Source: Tepidiphilus olei (lineage in GTDB: Bacteria; Pseudomonadota; Gammaproteobacteria; Burkholderiales; Rhodocyclaceae). Taken from it: a stretch of 64,000 nucleotides of DNA. The position numbers were made by a program, and so were the translations under genes. This document shows, piece after piece, positions 27,699 to 36,466 of the stretch (positions within the stretch are counted from its first letter, which is position 1; each line of letters starts with the position of its first letter). The DNA lies in the NCBI RefSeq assembly GCF_006980705.1, contig NZ_SBHO01000003.1:62001-126000 (forward strand), in the 5' to 3' direction. A model generated the notes under the pieces. That model made no database searches and was not told where the DNA came from. It was given only the letters and a program-made list of their open reading frames with translations.

Positions 27699-28994
27699 TC
27701 AATCGGCTGCGGCGACTTCGACCGGCGTGCGGGTGAGCAGCGCGATTTTTTCCAGCAGCGGTGCCGTTTGTTGACGGAAGCGGGCGAGTTCGCGTTCTGG
27801 CAGCGGCTCGGGGGCGGGCAGGGCGATTTTGAGCGGATCCTGCGGTTTGCCGTTGATGCGTACTTCATAGTGCAGGTGCGGGCCGGTGGCCCAACCGGTG
27901 GAGCCGACGTAACCGATCACGTCGCCCTGAGAGACGCGCTTGCCCGCCCTGAGACCCGGCGCGAATCCTTTGAGGTGGCCATAGCCGGTGACATAGCCGC
28001 TGCGGTGCTCGAGGAGTACGAAGTTGCCGTAGCCGTTCTGCCAGCCGGCGAACTTCACCACGCCGTCGGAGGCGGCCATCACCGGCGTGCCAGGAGGGGC
28101 AGCGAAGTCGGTACCGGCATGGTGGCGCCATTCCCGTTTGATGGGATGGAAACGGCCGCCGAAATTCGAACTCACGCGAGTGAAACGCAGGGGGTAGCGC
28201 AGAAAACCCGTGCCGAGCACTCGACCGTCCGGGGTGTAGTAGCCGCTTTTGCCGCCGGGAAGGTCGTAGCGCAGCACGACGTGGCGCTTGCCCTGATTGA
28301 CGAATTCGGCGGCGACGATCTCGCCCGGTTGCGGCAGCCCTTCGGCGTCGAGTTTCGTTTCGTAGATCACGGCGAAAGAATCGCCCACACGCAGGTCGCG
28401 TGAGAAATCGATCTGGGTGCCGAAGATCTCGGCGAGCTTGGAGGCGACCGCATCGGGCATGCCGATCTCGGAGGCGGTGGCAAAGAGCGAGTGCGTGATC
28501 ACCCCCTGGCGTAATTCGAGAAAGGCGGTGCCGTCGTCGTTCTCGGTGCCGACAGGGGCCATGCGAAAGCCGTCGTCGGCTCGGTGGATGGCGACGCGTG
28601 CGCCGCTGACGAGCGGCAGGATCAGAGAATCGACCCGACCGTCGGCGCGAAGGCGTACCGTGGCGGTGGAGTGTGCACGGAGTTGCCGCTGGATGGCGCG
28701 GACCTCTTCATCGAGCGAGGTATAGTCGAGCAGCCCCTCGTCTTCGGCACCGATGCGCTCGAGGAAAGCGGGCAACGTCTCACCGCGACGAAACGCCTCG
28801 CGAATCACGTACGCCTGCGCCGTATCGGTGGCAACAGGGGGGGTGAGGGTGATCGGGGGGAGGTCGGTGACGAGGGGGGTGCGGGCGTACGGTACCTGGT
28901 CGGAGAAAGCGGCCACGGCTAGACCGACGACGGCGGCGCCGTAGAGTGCGAGGGTAGTACGCAGTACGCGGCGACGAAGGGGTGGTCGGTTCAT
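27699..28994 (-). CDS. M23 family metallopeptidase (LytM domain)
   Basis: A 431-residue envelope peptidase. An N-terminal signal/anchor (residues about 8-32) precedes an OapA/LysM-like region and a C-terminal Peptidase_M23 domain with zinc ligands in HHAGTDFAAPPGTP and GPHLHYEVRING. All metal residues are present, so it is probably an active DD-endopeptidase (MepM-like) that cuts peptidoglycan cross-links, rather than an EnvC-like activator. It shares its strand with dacB. Confidence 0.9.
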   Translation of the reverse strand: MNRPPLRRRVLRTTLALYGAAVVGLAVAAFSDQVPYARTPLVTDLPPITLTPPVATDTAQAYVIREAFRRGETLPAFLERIGAEDEGLLDYTSLDEEVRAIQRQLRAHSTATVRLRADGRVDSLILPLVSGARVAIHRADDGFRMAPVGTENDDGTAFLELRQGVITHSLFATASEIGMPDAVASKLAEIFGTQIDFSRDLRVGDSFAVIYETKLDAEGLPQPGEIVAAEFVNQGKRHVVLRYDLPGGKSGYYTPDGRVLGTGFLRYPLRFTRVSSNFGGRFHPIKREWRHHAGTDFAAPPGTPVMAASDGVVKFAGWQNGYGNFVLLEHRSGYVTGYGHLKGFAPGLRAGKRVSQGDVIGYVGSTGWATGPHLHYEVRINGKPQDPLKIALPAPEPLPERELARFRQQTAPLLEKIALLTRTPVEVAAAD

Positions 28995-29040
28995 CGAGTG
29001 TTTCCTCGGGCACGCAATGGCAGGAAATGGTCGGGATTAT

Positions 29041-29073
29041 GAACCAGCTTTGGCGTAGGTGCAATGCTGGTTC
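29041..29073. repeat. Inverted repeat upstream of the M23 peptidase gene
   Basis: GAACCAGC (29041-29048) and GCTGGTTC (29066-29073) form perfect 8-bp arms separated by 17 bases, in the 96-base gap between dacB and the peptidase. It could be an operator or an RNA hairpin in the peptidase leader. No matching regulator is recognisable. Confidence 0.4.
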
Positions 29074-29090
29074 GCCCGACTGAACGGGGA

Positions 29091-30500
29091 TCAGTGCGCC
29101 CAAAGCCAATCGAAGAGCGCCGTGAGCGCCTCTCCGGCTTGAGCGGCATTCGCGTGCTCGATGACGGCGGCGATCACGTAAGGCGTCCCGGACTGGCTCT
29201 GGGCGAAACCGGCGATTGCGCGCACGTCGCGCAGCGTTCCCGTTTTGACGTGAGCCCACTCGCGGATGGGGGAATCCTTGAAACGGCGCCGGGCCGTGCC
29301 ATCGACGCCGGCCACCGGCAGCGTGGCGATGAATTCGGCCGCGTAAGGGCGGTTCCAGACCGTTTGCAGCAAGCGGGCGAGGTCGGCGGCGGTGATGCGT
29401 TCTTCGCGCGACAGCCCCGCGCCGTTTTCCAACACCACCCCGTGGCGATCGATCCCCGCTTCGGTGAGCAGCGAGCGTACGGCACTCGCACCAGCGGCGA
29501 CGTGATCCGGCGCTGCCGGCATGCGACGCGCGCCGACGAGGGCGAGGAGCTGGCGTGCGATCGGGTTGCTCGACCACTTGTTCATTTGATACGCGATTTC
29601 GGTGAGCGTGGGCGAGTCGTCGGTGGCCACGAGCCATTCGCCTCCGGCCGGGGCGGGGGCGTCGGCGGGCAGCAGCCGGCCACCCAGCTCACGCCAGATG
29701 CCTTCGAGCATGGCCGAGGCGAAACGCTCGGCGGGTAGCGGCGAGAGCCCGAGGAAACGGATGCCGCAGCTTGCCGGATAGCGACCCGCGAGCGTGATCG
29801 CCACGCCTTGCGCATCTTCCTGCACGCCCGTCTCGAGGCGTTTGACGACGTCGGCCGGGCAGGCGCCGGTTTCGATCTTCAGGGCGTTACCCACGCTCAC
29901 GCCGGCAAGCGGCGGATGGAGCGTGGCGAGCACCCGCGCCCCGTCGGACGAGGGCTGTAGCTGCACGATCACCGTGTTGAAATTGACGAGCTCGGCGCTC
30001 GCCGGGGTGTTGTAGGGACGATAGCCGTCGCCGTCGAAAGCGAAGGGATCGGTTGGGGGAATGCGCAGCCCGTCGGCCTCCAGTATCAACCTACCCCTGA
30101 TCGTGTGGATACCGAGGGCACGCGCCGTGCGCAGCAGTTTCCAGGCACGTTCGGCAGTGAGATAAGGGTCGCCGTCGCTGCGCAAAACCAGATCACCCAC
30201 GAGCTCCTGACCGAGCACGCGGCCGCGGGCCACCAGCCGGCTCGTCCAGCGATACTGGGCCCCGAAGGTTTCGTAGGCGGCAAAGGTGGTGACGAGCTTC
30301 ATCACCGAGGCCGGGTTGCGCGGCACGGTCTCGTTCACCGCCAGCAGCGGCGCACCGCCTTCGAGCGGCTGCACGAGGACGGAGACGGCCTGCACCGGCA
30401 CTTGCGCCCGCTCGAGCGCGGCGGCGATCGACAGGGGCAGGGATTGGGCGCGGACGAGCCCCGCTCCCATCCACAGGAGGAGGGCGAACAGCAGGCGCAT
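29091..30500 (-). CDS. dacB: D-alanyl-D-alanine carboxypeptidase/endopeptidase, PBP4 (DacB)
   Basis: A 469-residue periplasmic class C penicillin-binding protein. The signal peptide ends near VRAQS; active-site motifs are SVMK (Ser-x2-Lys), SSN and VKTGT. The long insert between SxxK and SxN typical of PBP4 is present. It trims or cleaves peptidoglycan cross-bridges. The frame stays open far upstream over lysA, but ATG 30500 gives the signal peptide. It follows lysA closely on the same strand. Confidence 0.94.
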   Translation of the reverse strand: MRLLFALLLWMGAGLVRAQSLPLSIAAALERAQVPVQAVSVLVQPLEGGAPLLAVNETVPRNPASVMKLVTTFAAYETFGAQYRWTSRLVARGRVLGQELVGDLVLRSDGDPYLTAERAWKLLRTARALGIHTIRGRLILEADGLRIPPTDPFAFDGDGYRPYNTPASAELVNFNTVIVQLQPSSDGARVLATLHPPLAGVSVGNALKIETGACPADVVKRLETGVQEDAQGVAITLAGRYPASCGIRFLGLSPLPAERFASAMLEGIWRELGGRLLPADAPAPAGGEWLVATDDSPTLTEIAYQMNKWSSNPIARQLLALVGARRMPAAPDHVAAGASAVRSLLTEAGIDRHGVVLENGAGLSREERITAADLARLLQTVWNRPYAAEFIATLPVAGVDGTARRRFKDSPIREWAHVKTGTLRDVRAIAGFAQSQSGTPYVIAAVIEHANAAQAGEALTALFDWLWAH

Positions 30501-30508
30501 GGCCGAGG

Positions 30509-31759
30509 TCAGGTTTCTTCTGGCGCCCACAGGCTCTCCAGCGATTCGCGCCGGCGGATGAGGCGGTGTGTCGCCCCGTCCACCAGCACTTCGGCTGGCC
30601 GTGGCCGGGCGTTGTAGTTCGAGCTCATGGCCATGCCGTAGGCGCCGGCCGAGAGCACCGCGAGCAGATCCCCGGGTTCGAGGGCGAGTTCGCGCCCGCG
30701 GCCGAGGAAGTCGGACGATTCGCACACCGGCCCCACCACGTCGTAGCGGCGCGCCGGCCCCGGTCGCGGCACGACCGGGACGATCTCGTGCCAGGCGTCG
30801 TAGAGCGCCGGGCGCATCAGGTCGTTCATGCCGGCATCGACCAGGGCGAAGTCCTGTTCTTCCCCCTGTTTGAGGTATTCGACGCGCGTGAGCAGCAAGC
30901 CCGCGTTGCCGACGACGGATCGCCCCGGTTCGAACACCAGTCGTTCGGGGCGGTCGGCAAAGCGATCGGCGAGCGTGCGCAGCACGGCGGGGATGTCGGG
31001 CGGAGTCTCGTCGCGGTAACGGATGCCCAGGCCCCCGCCCAGATCGATGTGCCGCAGCCGGATACCGTCGCGCTCGAGCCGCGCTACCGCGTCTTTCACG
31101 CGATCGGCGGCTTCCAACAAGGGAGAAGGGTCGAGCAGCTGCGAGCCGATGTGGCAGGCGATGCCGACGAGCTCGATCTCCGGTGCCGACTTGGCCTGCC
31201 GGTAGAGCTCGAGCGCTTCCGCCACGGGAATGCCGAATTTGTTGCGCTTGAGCCCGGTGGAGATATAGGGATGCGTCTTGGGGTCGACGTCGGGGTTGAT
31301 GCGCAGGGCCACCGGGGCATGCCGACCCAGTTCGCGGGCGATGTGCGTGATACGGGCGAGTTCCGCCGCCGATTCGACGTTGAACACACCGATCCCGACT
31401 TCCAGCGCGCGGCGGATCTCGGCGGCGCCCTTGGCGACGCCGGAGAAGACGATGCGATGCGCTTCGCCGCCCGCGGCGAGCACGCGTTCGAGCTCGCCGC
31501 GGGAGACGATGTCGAACCCCGCCCCGCGCGCGGCGAGTAGCCGCAGGATCGAAAGATTGCCGTTCGCCTTGACAGCGTAGCAGATCTCGGCGCGTTCGGG
31601 CGGCAGCGCCGTGCGATAGCGGTCGAACGCCGATTCGATCGCCGCACGCGAATAGACGTAGCAAGGGGTGCCGTAGGCGGAGGCAATGGCTGTGAGCGGA
31701 ACGTCTTCGAGGGCGAGTCCTCGTGCCGTGACCCGTAGCGTCGGCATGGGGAAATTCAT
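30509..31759 (-). CDS. lysA: Diaminopimelate decarboxylase
   Basis: LysA turns meso-diaminopimelate into lysine with PLP. The 416-residue protein has the PLP lysine in ICYAVKANGNLSILR, a GGGLGIRY phosphate loop, and the active-site cysteine in PVCESSDFLGR. ATG 31759 overlaps the lptM stop region, so lptM and lysA are co-translated; ATG 31747 is an alternative start. dapF, whose product it uses, is at the other end of the window. Confidence 0.97.
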   Translation of the reverse strand: MNFPMPTLRVTARGLALEDVPLTAIASAYGTPCYVYSRAAIESAFDRYRTALPPERAEICYAVKANGNLSILRLLAARGAGFDIVSRGELERVLAAGGEAHRIVFSGVAKGAAEIRRALEVGIGVFNVESAAELARITHIARELGRHAPVALRINPDVDPKTHPYISTGLKRNKFGIPVAEALELYRQAKSAPEIELVGIACHIGSQLLDPSPLLEAADRVKDAVARLERDGIRLRHIDLGGGLGIRYRDETPPDIPAVLRTLADRFADRPERLVFEPGRSVVGNAGLLLTRVEYLKQGEEQDFALVDAGMNDLMRPALYDAWHEIVPVVPRPGPARRYDVVGPVCESSDFLGRGRELALEPGDLLAVLSAGAYGMAMSSNYNARPRPAEVLVDGATHRLIRRRESLESLWAPEET

Positions 31760-31860
31760 TTCGATTCCCCCGAGGCAGGAGGTGGGGGCAGGTAGAGCGG
31801 TCCTTTCACACCGCAGCCGGCAAGCGCCAATGCGAGGACGAGGGGGAGGAGAAAGCGCAT
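31756..31860 (-). CDS. lptM: Small lipoprotein LptM (YifL family)
   Basis: A 34-codon gene just upstream of lysA. It starts MRFLLPLVLALALAGCGVKG: a lipoprotein signal with lipobox LAGC, followed by CGVKGPLYLPP, the LptM/YifL signature. LptM helps the LptDE translocon mature in the outer membrane. Its TGA overlaps the lysA ATG by three to four bases. The same yifL-lysA pairing is widespread, which supports such a short call. Confidence 0.88.
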   Translation of the reverse strand: MRFLLPLVLALALAGCGVKGPLYLPPPPASGESK

Positions 31861-31924
31861 GGTCTGCAGGAAAGAAGTTCGGTCGAAACGCTATCCTAGC
31901 AGAGCCGGCGGCAGGGGAAAAGCA

Positions 31925-31950
31925 AAACGCCCGCGTACGGCGGGCGTTTC
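31925..31950 (-). terminator. Rho-independent terminator after the phasin gene
   Basis: AACGCCCGC and its complement GCGGGCGTT pair around a GTAC-type loop, followed on the minus strand by TTTGCTTTT. It lies 38 bases after the phasin stop and would isolate it from lptM-lysA. Confidence 0.8.
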
Positions 31951-31988
31951 ACGCAACGCGGTGCCCGGCACCGCGTCCAGTGTGCGAC

Positions 31989-32591
31989 TCAGGCCGCGCT
32001 CTGGGTGGTTTTCTTGGCTGCCGTCGCCGCGGGGGCGGCTTTGGTGGCGAGCTGCTGGGAGGCGGACGTCACGGCCTTCACGGTGGCGCTGGTTGCTGCA
32101 GTCATGTTGGCCTCGGCGATCTCGGCCACTTGCTTGGCGGCCTTGGCGAGGTTGTCGTAGGCGCTGTTGGCCGCCGCGATGGCGGACTTGGCTGCCGCGA
32201 TGACCGTCTCGGCGCCGGTGGGCGCAGATTTTGCCATCTTGTCGAGCAGCTCGATCATTTGCCGGTTGGCTTCGGCCAATTGCGTTTCGATGATTTTGGC
32301 GATCTCGGTCTGGCTCTGCTGCAGCACTTCGTAGACGTTGCGCTGATAGGCGAGCGTCTTCTCGATCGAGGGGGTGAGGGCTTCTTGCTGCAGCTTGAAG
32401 AATTCCTGCGCGTCTTTGGTTTCGGCAACGCGCTTGGCGTGCGCGAGCGACTGCTCGATCGCTTCGCGCAGGGTGTTCATCTGCAGCGCGATGAGCCGCT
32501 CGGTCGCGGAGAATCCGGAGCTGGCCATGGCGAGCCACGCATCCGAGAGTTGGCGGCCACGTTGGGTGAGGGTGTCGACGGTGGTGTTCAT
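31989..32591 (-). CDS. phaP: Phasin family protein (PHA granule-associated)
   Basis: A 200-residue almost entirely helical, Ala-rich protein with the phasin pattern (ALQMNTLREAIEQSLAHAKRVAETKDAQEFFKLQ... split over heptads) and an Ala/Lys/Thr tail. Phasins coat polyhydroxyalkanoate granules and control their size. It has its own strong promoter and two palindromes upstream and its own terminator, so it is monocistronic. The presence implies that the organism stores PHA; no PHA synthase lies in the window. Confidence 0.92.
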   Translation of the reverse strand: MNTTVDTLTQRGRQLSDAWLAMASSGFSATERLIALQMNTLREAIEQSLAHAKRVAETKDAQEFFKLQQEALTPSIEKTLAYQRNVYEVLQQSQTEIAKIIETQLAEANRQMIELLDKMAKSAPTGAETVIAAAKSAIAAANSAYDNLAKAAKQVAEIAEANMTAATSATVKAVTSASQQLATKAAPAATAAKKTTQSAA

Positions 32592-32617
32592 GGTACGTCC
32601 TCCTTGAATGGAAAAGA

Positions 32618-32634
32618 TTGCTGCAATGCAGCAA
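32618..32634. promoter_or_regulatory. Palindrome, probable PhaR operator 1
   Basis: TTGCTGCAATGCAGCAA is a perfect palindrome around one base and contains CTGC-N3-GCAG, the core described for the PHA-responsive repressor PhaR. It lies just downstream of the -10 box, where binding would block the phasin gene until PHA titrates the repressor. Confidence 0.65.
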
Positions 32635-32641
32635 CGATCCC

Positions 32642-32670
32642 ACTATAGTTCAAGGTCGGGGCCTTGTCAA
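32642..32670 (-). promoter_or_regulatory. Sigma-70 promoter of the phasin gene
   Basis: On the minus strand TTGACA (32665-32670) and TATAGT (32642-32647) are separated by exactly 17 bases. This is one of the best consensus promoters in the window and fits the high abundance of phasins. Confidence 0.85.
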
Positions 32671-32674
32671 GCTT

Positions 32675-32693
32675 TTTTGTGCAATGCACAAAA
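32675..32693. promoter_or_regulatory. Palindrome, probable PhaR operator 2
   Basis: TTTTGTGCAATGCACAAAA is a second palindrome with the same TGCAATGCA centre, placed immediately upstream of the -35 box. The two centres are 58 bases apart, so a repressor could contact both around the promoter. Confidence 0.6.
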
Positions 32694-32801
32694 TCCATGT
32701 AACGCAAGGATTTTTTGGGATTTGGATGCAAATAAAGGGGAAAGGTTCTCGTTTGCCGTATCGCGACATGAGCCGCCCCCGTAGGGGCGGGTTTCGAGCG
32801 C

Positions 32802-33578
32802 TCAGCGATGGGTGAATCGTGGGGCGCGTTTCTCGAGGAAAGCGGCCATGCCTTCCTTTTGGTCTTCCAGGGCGAAGCTGGAATGGAACATGCGGCGTTC
32901 GAAGAGCAGACCTTCGTTGAGGGGGCCCTCGTAGGCGCGATTGACGCACTCCTTGATCATCATGACGACCGGCAGCGAGTAGCTGGCGATGGTCTTGGCC
33001 GTCTCGAGGGCGTCTTCGAGCAGCCGCTCGGCCGGGACCACGCGCGCCACCAGGCCGCTGCGCTCGGCTTCTTCGGCGTCCATGAAACGACCGGTGAGGC
33101 ACAGCTCCATCGCTTTGGCCTTGCCCACGGCGCGCGGCAGGCGCTGGGTGCCGCCGGCGCCGGGCAGGATGCCGAGCTTGACTTCGGGCTGACCGAACTT
33201 GGCATTGTCGGCGGCGATGATGAGGTCGCACATCATGGCGAGCTCGCAGCCGCCGCCCAGAGCGAAACCGGCCACCGCGGCGATCACCGGTTTGCGGCAG
33301 GTCTTGACGCGTTCCCAGTTGCGCGTGATGTAGTTGCCCTTGTAGGCGTCCATGTAGGAGAAATTGGCCATGGCGGCGATGTCGGCCCCGGCGGCAAAGG
33401 CTTTTTCGTTGCCGGTGATGACGATGGCGCCGATTCCTTCGTCGGCCTCGAAGGCATCGAGCGCATGCCCCAGTTCATCGACGAGCGCATCGTTGAGGGC
33501 ATTGAGCTGCTTGGGGCGGTTGAGCCGGATGAGGCCGACGCGGTCGTGGGTCTCGACGATGATGTTTTGGTAGTCCAT
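32802..33578 (-). CDS. Enoyl-CoA hydratase/isomerase family protein
   Basis: A 258-residue crotonase-fold enzyme, very close to short-chain enoyl-CoA hydratases (PaaF/ECH type). It has the oxyanion-hole segments [12 protein letters not shown] and [15 protein letters not shown] and both catalytic glutamates in [18 protein letters not shown] and ELCLTGR. It hydrates trans-2-enoyl-CoA in fatty-acid or aromatic degradation. It starts 29 bases after lptA. A stem-loop (about 32773-32791) follows it. Neighbouring phasin could hint at PHA precursor supply, but the product stereochemistry argues against it. Confidence 0.9.
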   Translation of the reverse strand: MDYQNIIVETHDRVGLIRLNRPKQLNALNDALVDELGHALDAFEADEGIGAIVITGNEKAFAAGADIAAMANFSYMDAYKGNYITRNWERVKTCRKPVIAAVAGFALGGGCELAMMCDLIIAADNAKFGQPEVKLGILPGAGGTQRLPRAVGKAKAMELCLTGRFMDAEEAERSGLVARVVPAERLLEDALETAKTIASYSLPVVMMIKECVNRAYEGPLNEGLLFERRMFHSSFALEDQKEGMAAFLEKRAPRFTHR

Positions 33579-33607
33579 GGAATGCTCCTCTCGTGGGTGG
33601 GAAAAAT

Positions 33608-34276
33608 TCATTGTTCCTCGGTGTTCTTCGGCTGAATCACGGCACGCACACGGCCCGATGGCGCACTGGAGGTGCCGCCGGCGGTGGTGACGTAGTACTG
33701 GTCGGTGTTCTGGTCGTACTCGATGTAGGCGCCACGCACTTCGTCCTGACCCGAGGTGGCGCGGGCCCGGCCGATGAGCTTTACTTTGTTGGTGCGCGCG
33801 TCGTATTCGAGCCGCTCGGCTTCTCCGGTGACCCATTCGTCGCTGTTGTCGCGTTTCTGCTTGAAGGTGGCGAGCCTGCCGCCTTGGGCGGTGGCCACAC
33901 CCGTCTTGAAGCCCTGCTCGTCTTGGGTCACGACGACGCGGTCGCCCCGGATTTCCAGCGTGCCCTGCTTCATGAGCACGTTGCCCTCGAAAATATGGAT
34001 TTTTTGCCGGTCGTCGACGTGGATGCGGTCGGCGTCGATTTCGATGGGTTTTTGTTTGTCGGCCTTTTCCGCATACGCGGGCGCGGCGGCCAAGGCGAGC
34101 CACAAGGGCAATAGCAGGGCGCCTAGAAAAACCGTCGTGAGCGGCCGCCGCCCTAGGCGTGAGGCGCTTGGGGTGGGAGTCTCATGAACGTGGGTGTGCT
34201 TCAGGGCAGCGCGTAACGCTGCCATGCAGCCGCGCAGCAGCTTGATCGAGGTCTCCGGCTGAAGGATAGGGATCAT
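33608..34276 (-). CDS. lptA: LPS transport periplasmic protein LptA
   Basis: LptA forms the periplasmic bridge that carries lipopolysaccharide from LptC to LptD. The 222-residue precursor has an unusually long N-terminal region before the hydrophobic signal ([20 protein letters not shown], cleaved near AYAE), then the OstA/LptA beta-jellyroll ([39 protein letters not shown]). A downstream start at Met18 would give a more usual signal. The start overlaps the lptC stop by four bases. lptB does not follow. Confidence 0.92.
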   Translation of the reverse strand: MIPILQPETSIKLLRGCMAALRAALKHTHVHETPTPSASRLGRRPLTTVFLGALLLPLWLALAAAPAYAEKADKQKPIEIDADRIHVDDRQKIHIFEGNVLMKQGTLEIRGDRVVVTQDEQGFKTGVATAQGGRLATFKQKRDNSDEWVTGEAERLEYDARTNKVKLIGRARATSGQDEVRGAYIEYDQNTDQYYVTTAGGTSSAPSGRVRAVIQPKNTEEQ

Positions 34277-34908
34277 GGTGATGGACTCCGTCGGGGAGCG
34301 GGAGACGCCGTCGGCGGCGATGCGGCGTTCTTGGAGGTGGTCGAGGGGGGTGGTGGCCAGAACACGTGGGCGTTGCCGATGAGCGTGATCTTCGCGAGGT
34401 GGTCTTCCGCTTCCATCCGGTCGCCGCTGGCGCGCCGCTCGCCGCGTGTGATGAGCACGGGAAGGTCGGAGCGGGCTCGACCATCTTCTGGCCACCAGAT
34501 GAGCATTTGTCCTTGGTAACGGGTTTCCTCTCCGTCGAGCACTCGGGTGACGAGCACGTCGTCATGAGCATGGATCCGTTGCCCACCGTCGAAGACGTCG
34601 GCGCGCTGCGCCTGTCCGGTGAAGTAGACGTCCTCGCGCCGGGATGTGACACGGGGGTGTTCGAGCGCGGTGCGATCGTCGCTCAGGTAGTGCGTGGCGC
34701 GCTCGGCGATGAGGCGGTGCATGGGCAGTCCGGCCTCCGAATAGACGTCGATGACCAGGCCGCCGGAGACGAGATCGACTTCGCCGGCGGGTTCGACGGG
34801 GGCGGGCTGGGTGAGAAGGTTCACCCGCCGCTCGAGCCAGAAAGAGAATCCGGCAAGCAGCGTGACGAAAAGCAACGGCAGGAGCACGGCGGGGCGAGGA
34901 GGGGTCAT
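34273..34908 (-). CDS. lptC: LPS export protein LptC
   Basis: A 211-residue bitopic inner-membrane protein with one N-terminal helix (VLLPLLFVTLLAGFSFWLE) and a periplasmic LptC domain (GGLVIDVYSEAGLPMHRLIAE, LEHPRVTSRREDVYFTGQA). It links the LptBFG transporter to LptA. A Pro/Ser/Thr-rich tail of about 25 residues is unusual. It overlaps kdsC and lptA by four bases each. Confidence 0.9.
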   Translation of the reverse strand: MTPPRPAVLLPLLFVTLLAGFSFWLERRVNLLTQPAPVEPAGEVDLVSGGLVIDVYSEAGLPMHRLIAERATHYLSDDRTALEHPRVTSRREDVYFTGQAQRADVFDGGQRIHAHDDVLVTRVLDGEETRYQGQMLIWWPEDGRARSDLPVLITRGERRASGDRMEAEDHLAKITLIGNAHVFWPPPPSTTSKNAASPPTASPAPRRSPSP

Positions 34909-35432
34909 GGGGTGTGAAGGTAGGGTGCCAGCAGTTCGTCCCAGCGTCCTTGGGCACGCAGCAGGAAGTCGCACAGTTCGCGCACGGCGCCGGCTCCGCC
35001 GGGGCGGGAGGCGATCCAGTCGGCCCGGGATTTGACGAGCTCGTGGGCGTCGGCCGGCGCCGCACTGAAACCGCAGGAAAGCATGAGAGGGAGGTCGACG
35101 ACGTCGTCGCCCATGTAGCCGGCCTCTTCGAATCCCAGCCCGCGCTCGGCGAGTCGCGCGGCCATCTCGCTGCGTTTGTCTTCGATGCCCATGGCGAGCG
35201 GCAGGCCCAGTTCGGCACAGCGCCGTGCCAGGGCGACGGAGGTTCGGCCGGAAATCACGATCGGTTCGATGCCGGCGCGGGCGAGCAGCTTCAGCCCGTG
35301 TCCGTCGAGGGTGTGGAACGCCTTGAGGGTGTCGCCCTCGGGGCCATAGTAGAGACGGCCGTCGGTGAGCACGCCGTCGACGTCGAACCCCATCAGGCGC
35401 ACGCGGCTGGCTTTGGCGGTGGCGATGGTCAT
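34905..35432 (-). CDS. kdsC: 3-deoxy-D-manno-octulosonate 8-phosphate phosphatase
   Basis: KdsC removes phosphate from KDO-8-phosphate in lipopolysaccharide core synthesis. The 175-residue HAD protein has the nucleophile motif GFDVDGVLTDG, the threonine/serine motif ISGRTS and GDDVVDLPLM. Its ATG overlaps the last base of the kdsD stop (TGATG). Confidence 0.95.
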   Translation of the reverse strand: MTIATAKASRVRLMGFDVDGVLTDGRLYYGPEGDTLKAFHTLDGHGLKLLARAGIEPIVISGRTSVALARRCAELGLPLAMGIEDKRSEMAARLAERGLGFEEAGYMGDDVVDLPLMLSCGFSAAPADAHELVKSRADWIASRPGGAGAVRELCDFLLRAQGRWDELLAPYLHTP

Positions 35433-36424
35433 CACAGCACCTTGGCGCGCATGAGGTCGTGCATGTGCAGCGCCCCGACGAGGCGGCCGTCGTCGACCAC
35501 GAGCATCTGGCTGATACGCGCATCTTCCATACGGCGCGCGGCTTCGGCGGCGAGCGCCTCGGGGGAGATGGTCTTGGGCGAAGGATTCATGCGCCGGGCG
35601 AGAGTCTCGGTGCGCAGGTCGGCACCTTGTTCGATGGCGCGGCGCAGATCGCCGTCGGTGAAGATGCCCAGCGGCTGGTCGTCGGCATCGATCGCCGCGA
35701 CCATGCCCATGCCGCCGCGCGACATGATGAGGAGCGCTTCGGTGAGGGGAACGTCGGGCGGCGCGGTCGGGACCTCGGGGCGCAGCCGCATCACGTCGGC
35801 CACGCGCGTGAGCAGCTTGCGCCCGAGCGCCCCGCCGGGGTGCGAACGGGCGAAATCTTCCGGGCCGAAGCCGCGCGCTTCCAGGAGCGCGATCGCCAGC
35901 GCGTCGCCCATGGCGAGCGCCGCGGTGGTGCTGGCGGTCGGGGCGATGTTGTGCGGGCAGGCTTCCTCGCGCACGCTCACGTCGAGATGCACGTCGCTCT
36001 GGCGTGCGAGCGGGGAATCGGGGCGGCCGGTGAGGGCGATCAGGGCCGCGCCCTGGCGCTTGATGGCCGGCAGGATCATCAGCACTTCGTCGCTCGCGCC
36101 GGAATAGGAAATGGCGACGACGACGTCCTCGGGCGTGATCATGCCGAGATCCCCGTGCGCGGCCTCCGCGGCATGGACGAAGTAGGCGGGCGTGCCGGTC
36201 GAGGCGAGCGTGGCGGCGATCTTGCGCCCGATGTGGCCGGATTTGCCCACGCCGGTGACGATCACCCGGCCGCGCGCGCCGAGAATCGTTCGTACCGCGT
36301 CGCCGAAGGTTGGGTCGAGCCGCTCGGCCAGGGCGTGCAGTGCCTGCGCTTCGATGGTGAGCGTGCGCCGTCCGCTGGCGAGCATGCGGTCGGTGTCGAG
36401 GGGGGGAACCGTCTGCGGCTGCAT
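35432..36424 (-). CDS. kdsD: Arabinose-5-phosphate isomerase
   Basis: KdsD converts ribulose-5-phosphate to arabinose-5-phosphate for KDO. The 330-residue protein has a sugar-isomerase (SIS) domain (VTGVGKSGHIGRKIAATLAST, EAAHGDLGMITPEDVVVAISYSG) and two C-terminal CBS domains (about 205-330). It opens the kdsD-kdsC-lptC-lptA operon. A TATACT box on this strand at 36453-36458 probably serves as -10, right beside repeat copy B. Confidence 0.95.
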   Translation of the reverse strand: MQPQTVPPLDTDRMLASGRRTLTIEAQALHALAERLDPTFGDAVRTILGARGRVIVTGVGKSGHIGRKIAATLASTGTPAYFVHAAEAAHGDLGMITPEDVVVAISYSGASDEVLMILPAIKRQGAALIALTGRPDSPLARQSDVHLDVSVREEACPHNIAPTASTTAALAMGDALAIALLEARGFGPEDFARSHPGGALGRKLLTRVADVMRLRPEVPTAPPDVPLTEALLIMSRGGMGMVAAIDADDQPLGIFTDGDLRRAIEQGADLRTETLARRMNPSPKTISPEALAAEAARRMEDARISQMLVVDDGRLVGALHMHDLMRAKVL

Positions 36425-36466
36425 TTACGCTTCGTTTATACTTGAAAAGCCCAGTATAACAAATAC

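Noticed and set aside
27453..28403. A 316-codon plus-strand frame starting inside repeat A
   Set aside because: It runs antisense through the M23 peptidase and begins in a repeat; composition is that of a shadow frame.
29091..31664. An 857-codon frame ending in dacB
   Set aside because: The upstream half overlaps lysA in another frame; ATG 30500 with a signal peptide is the true dacB start.
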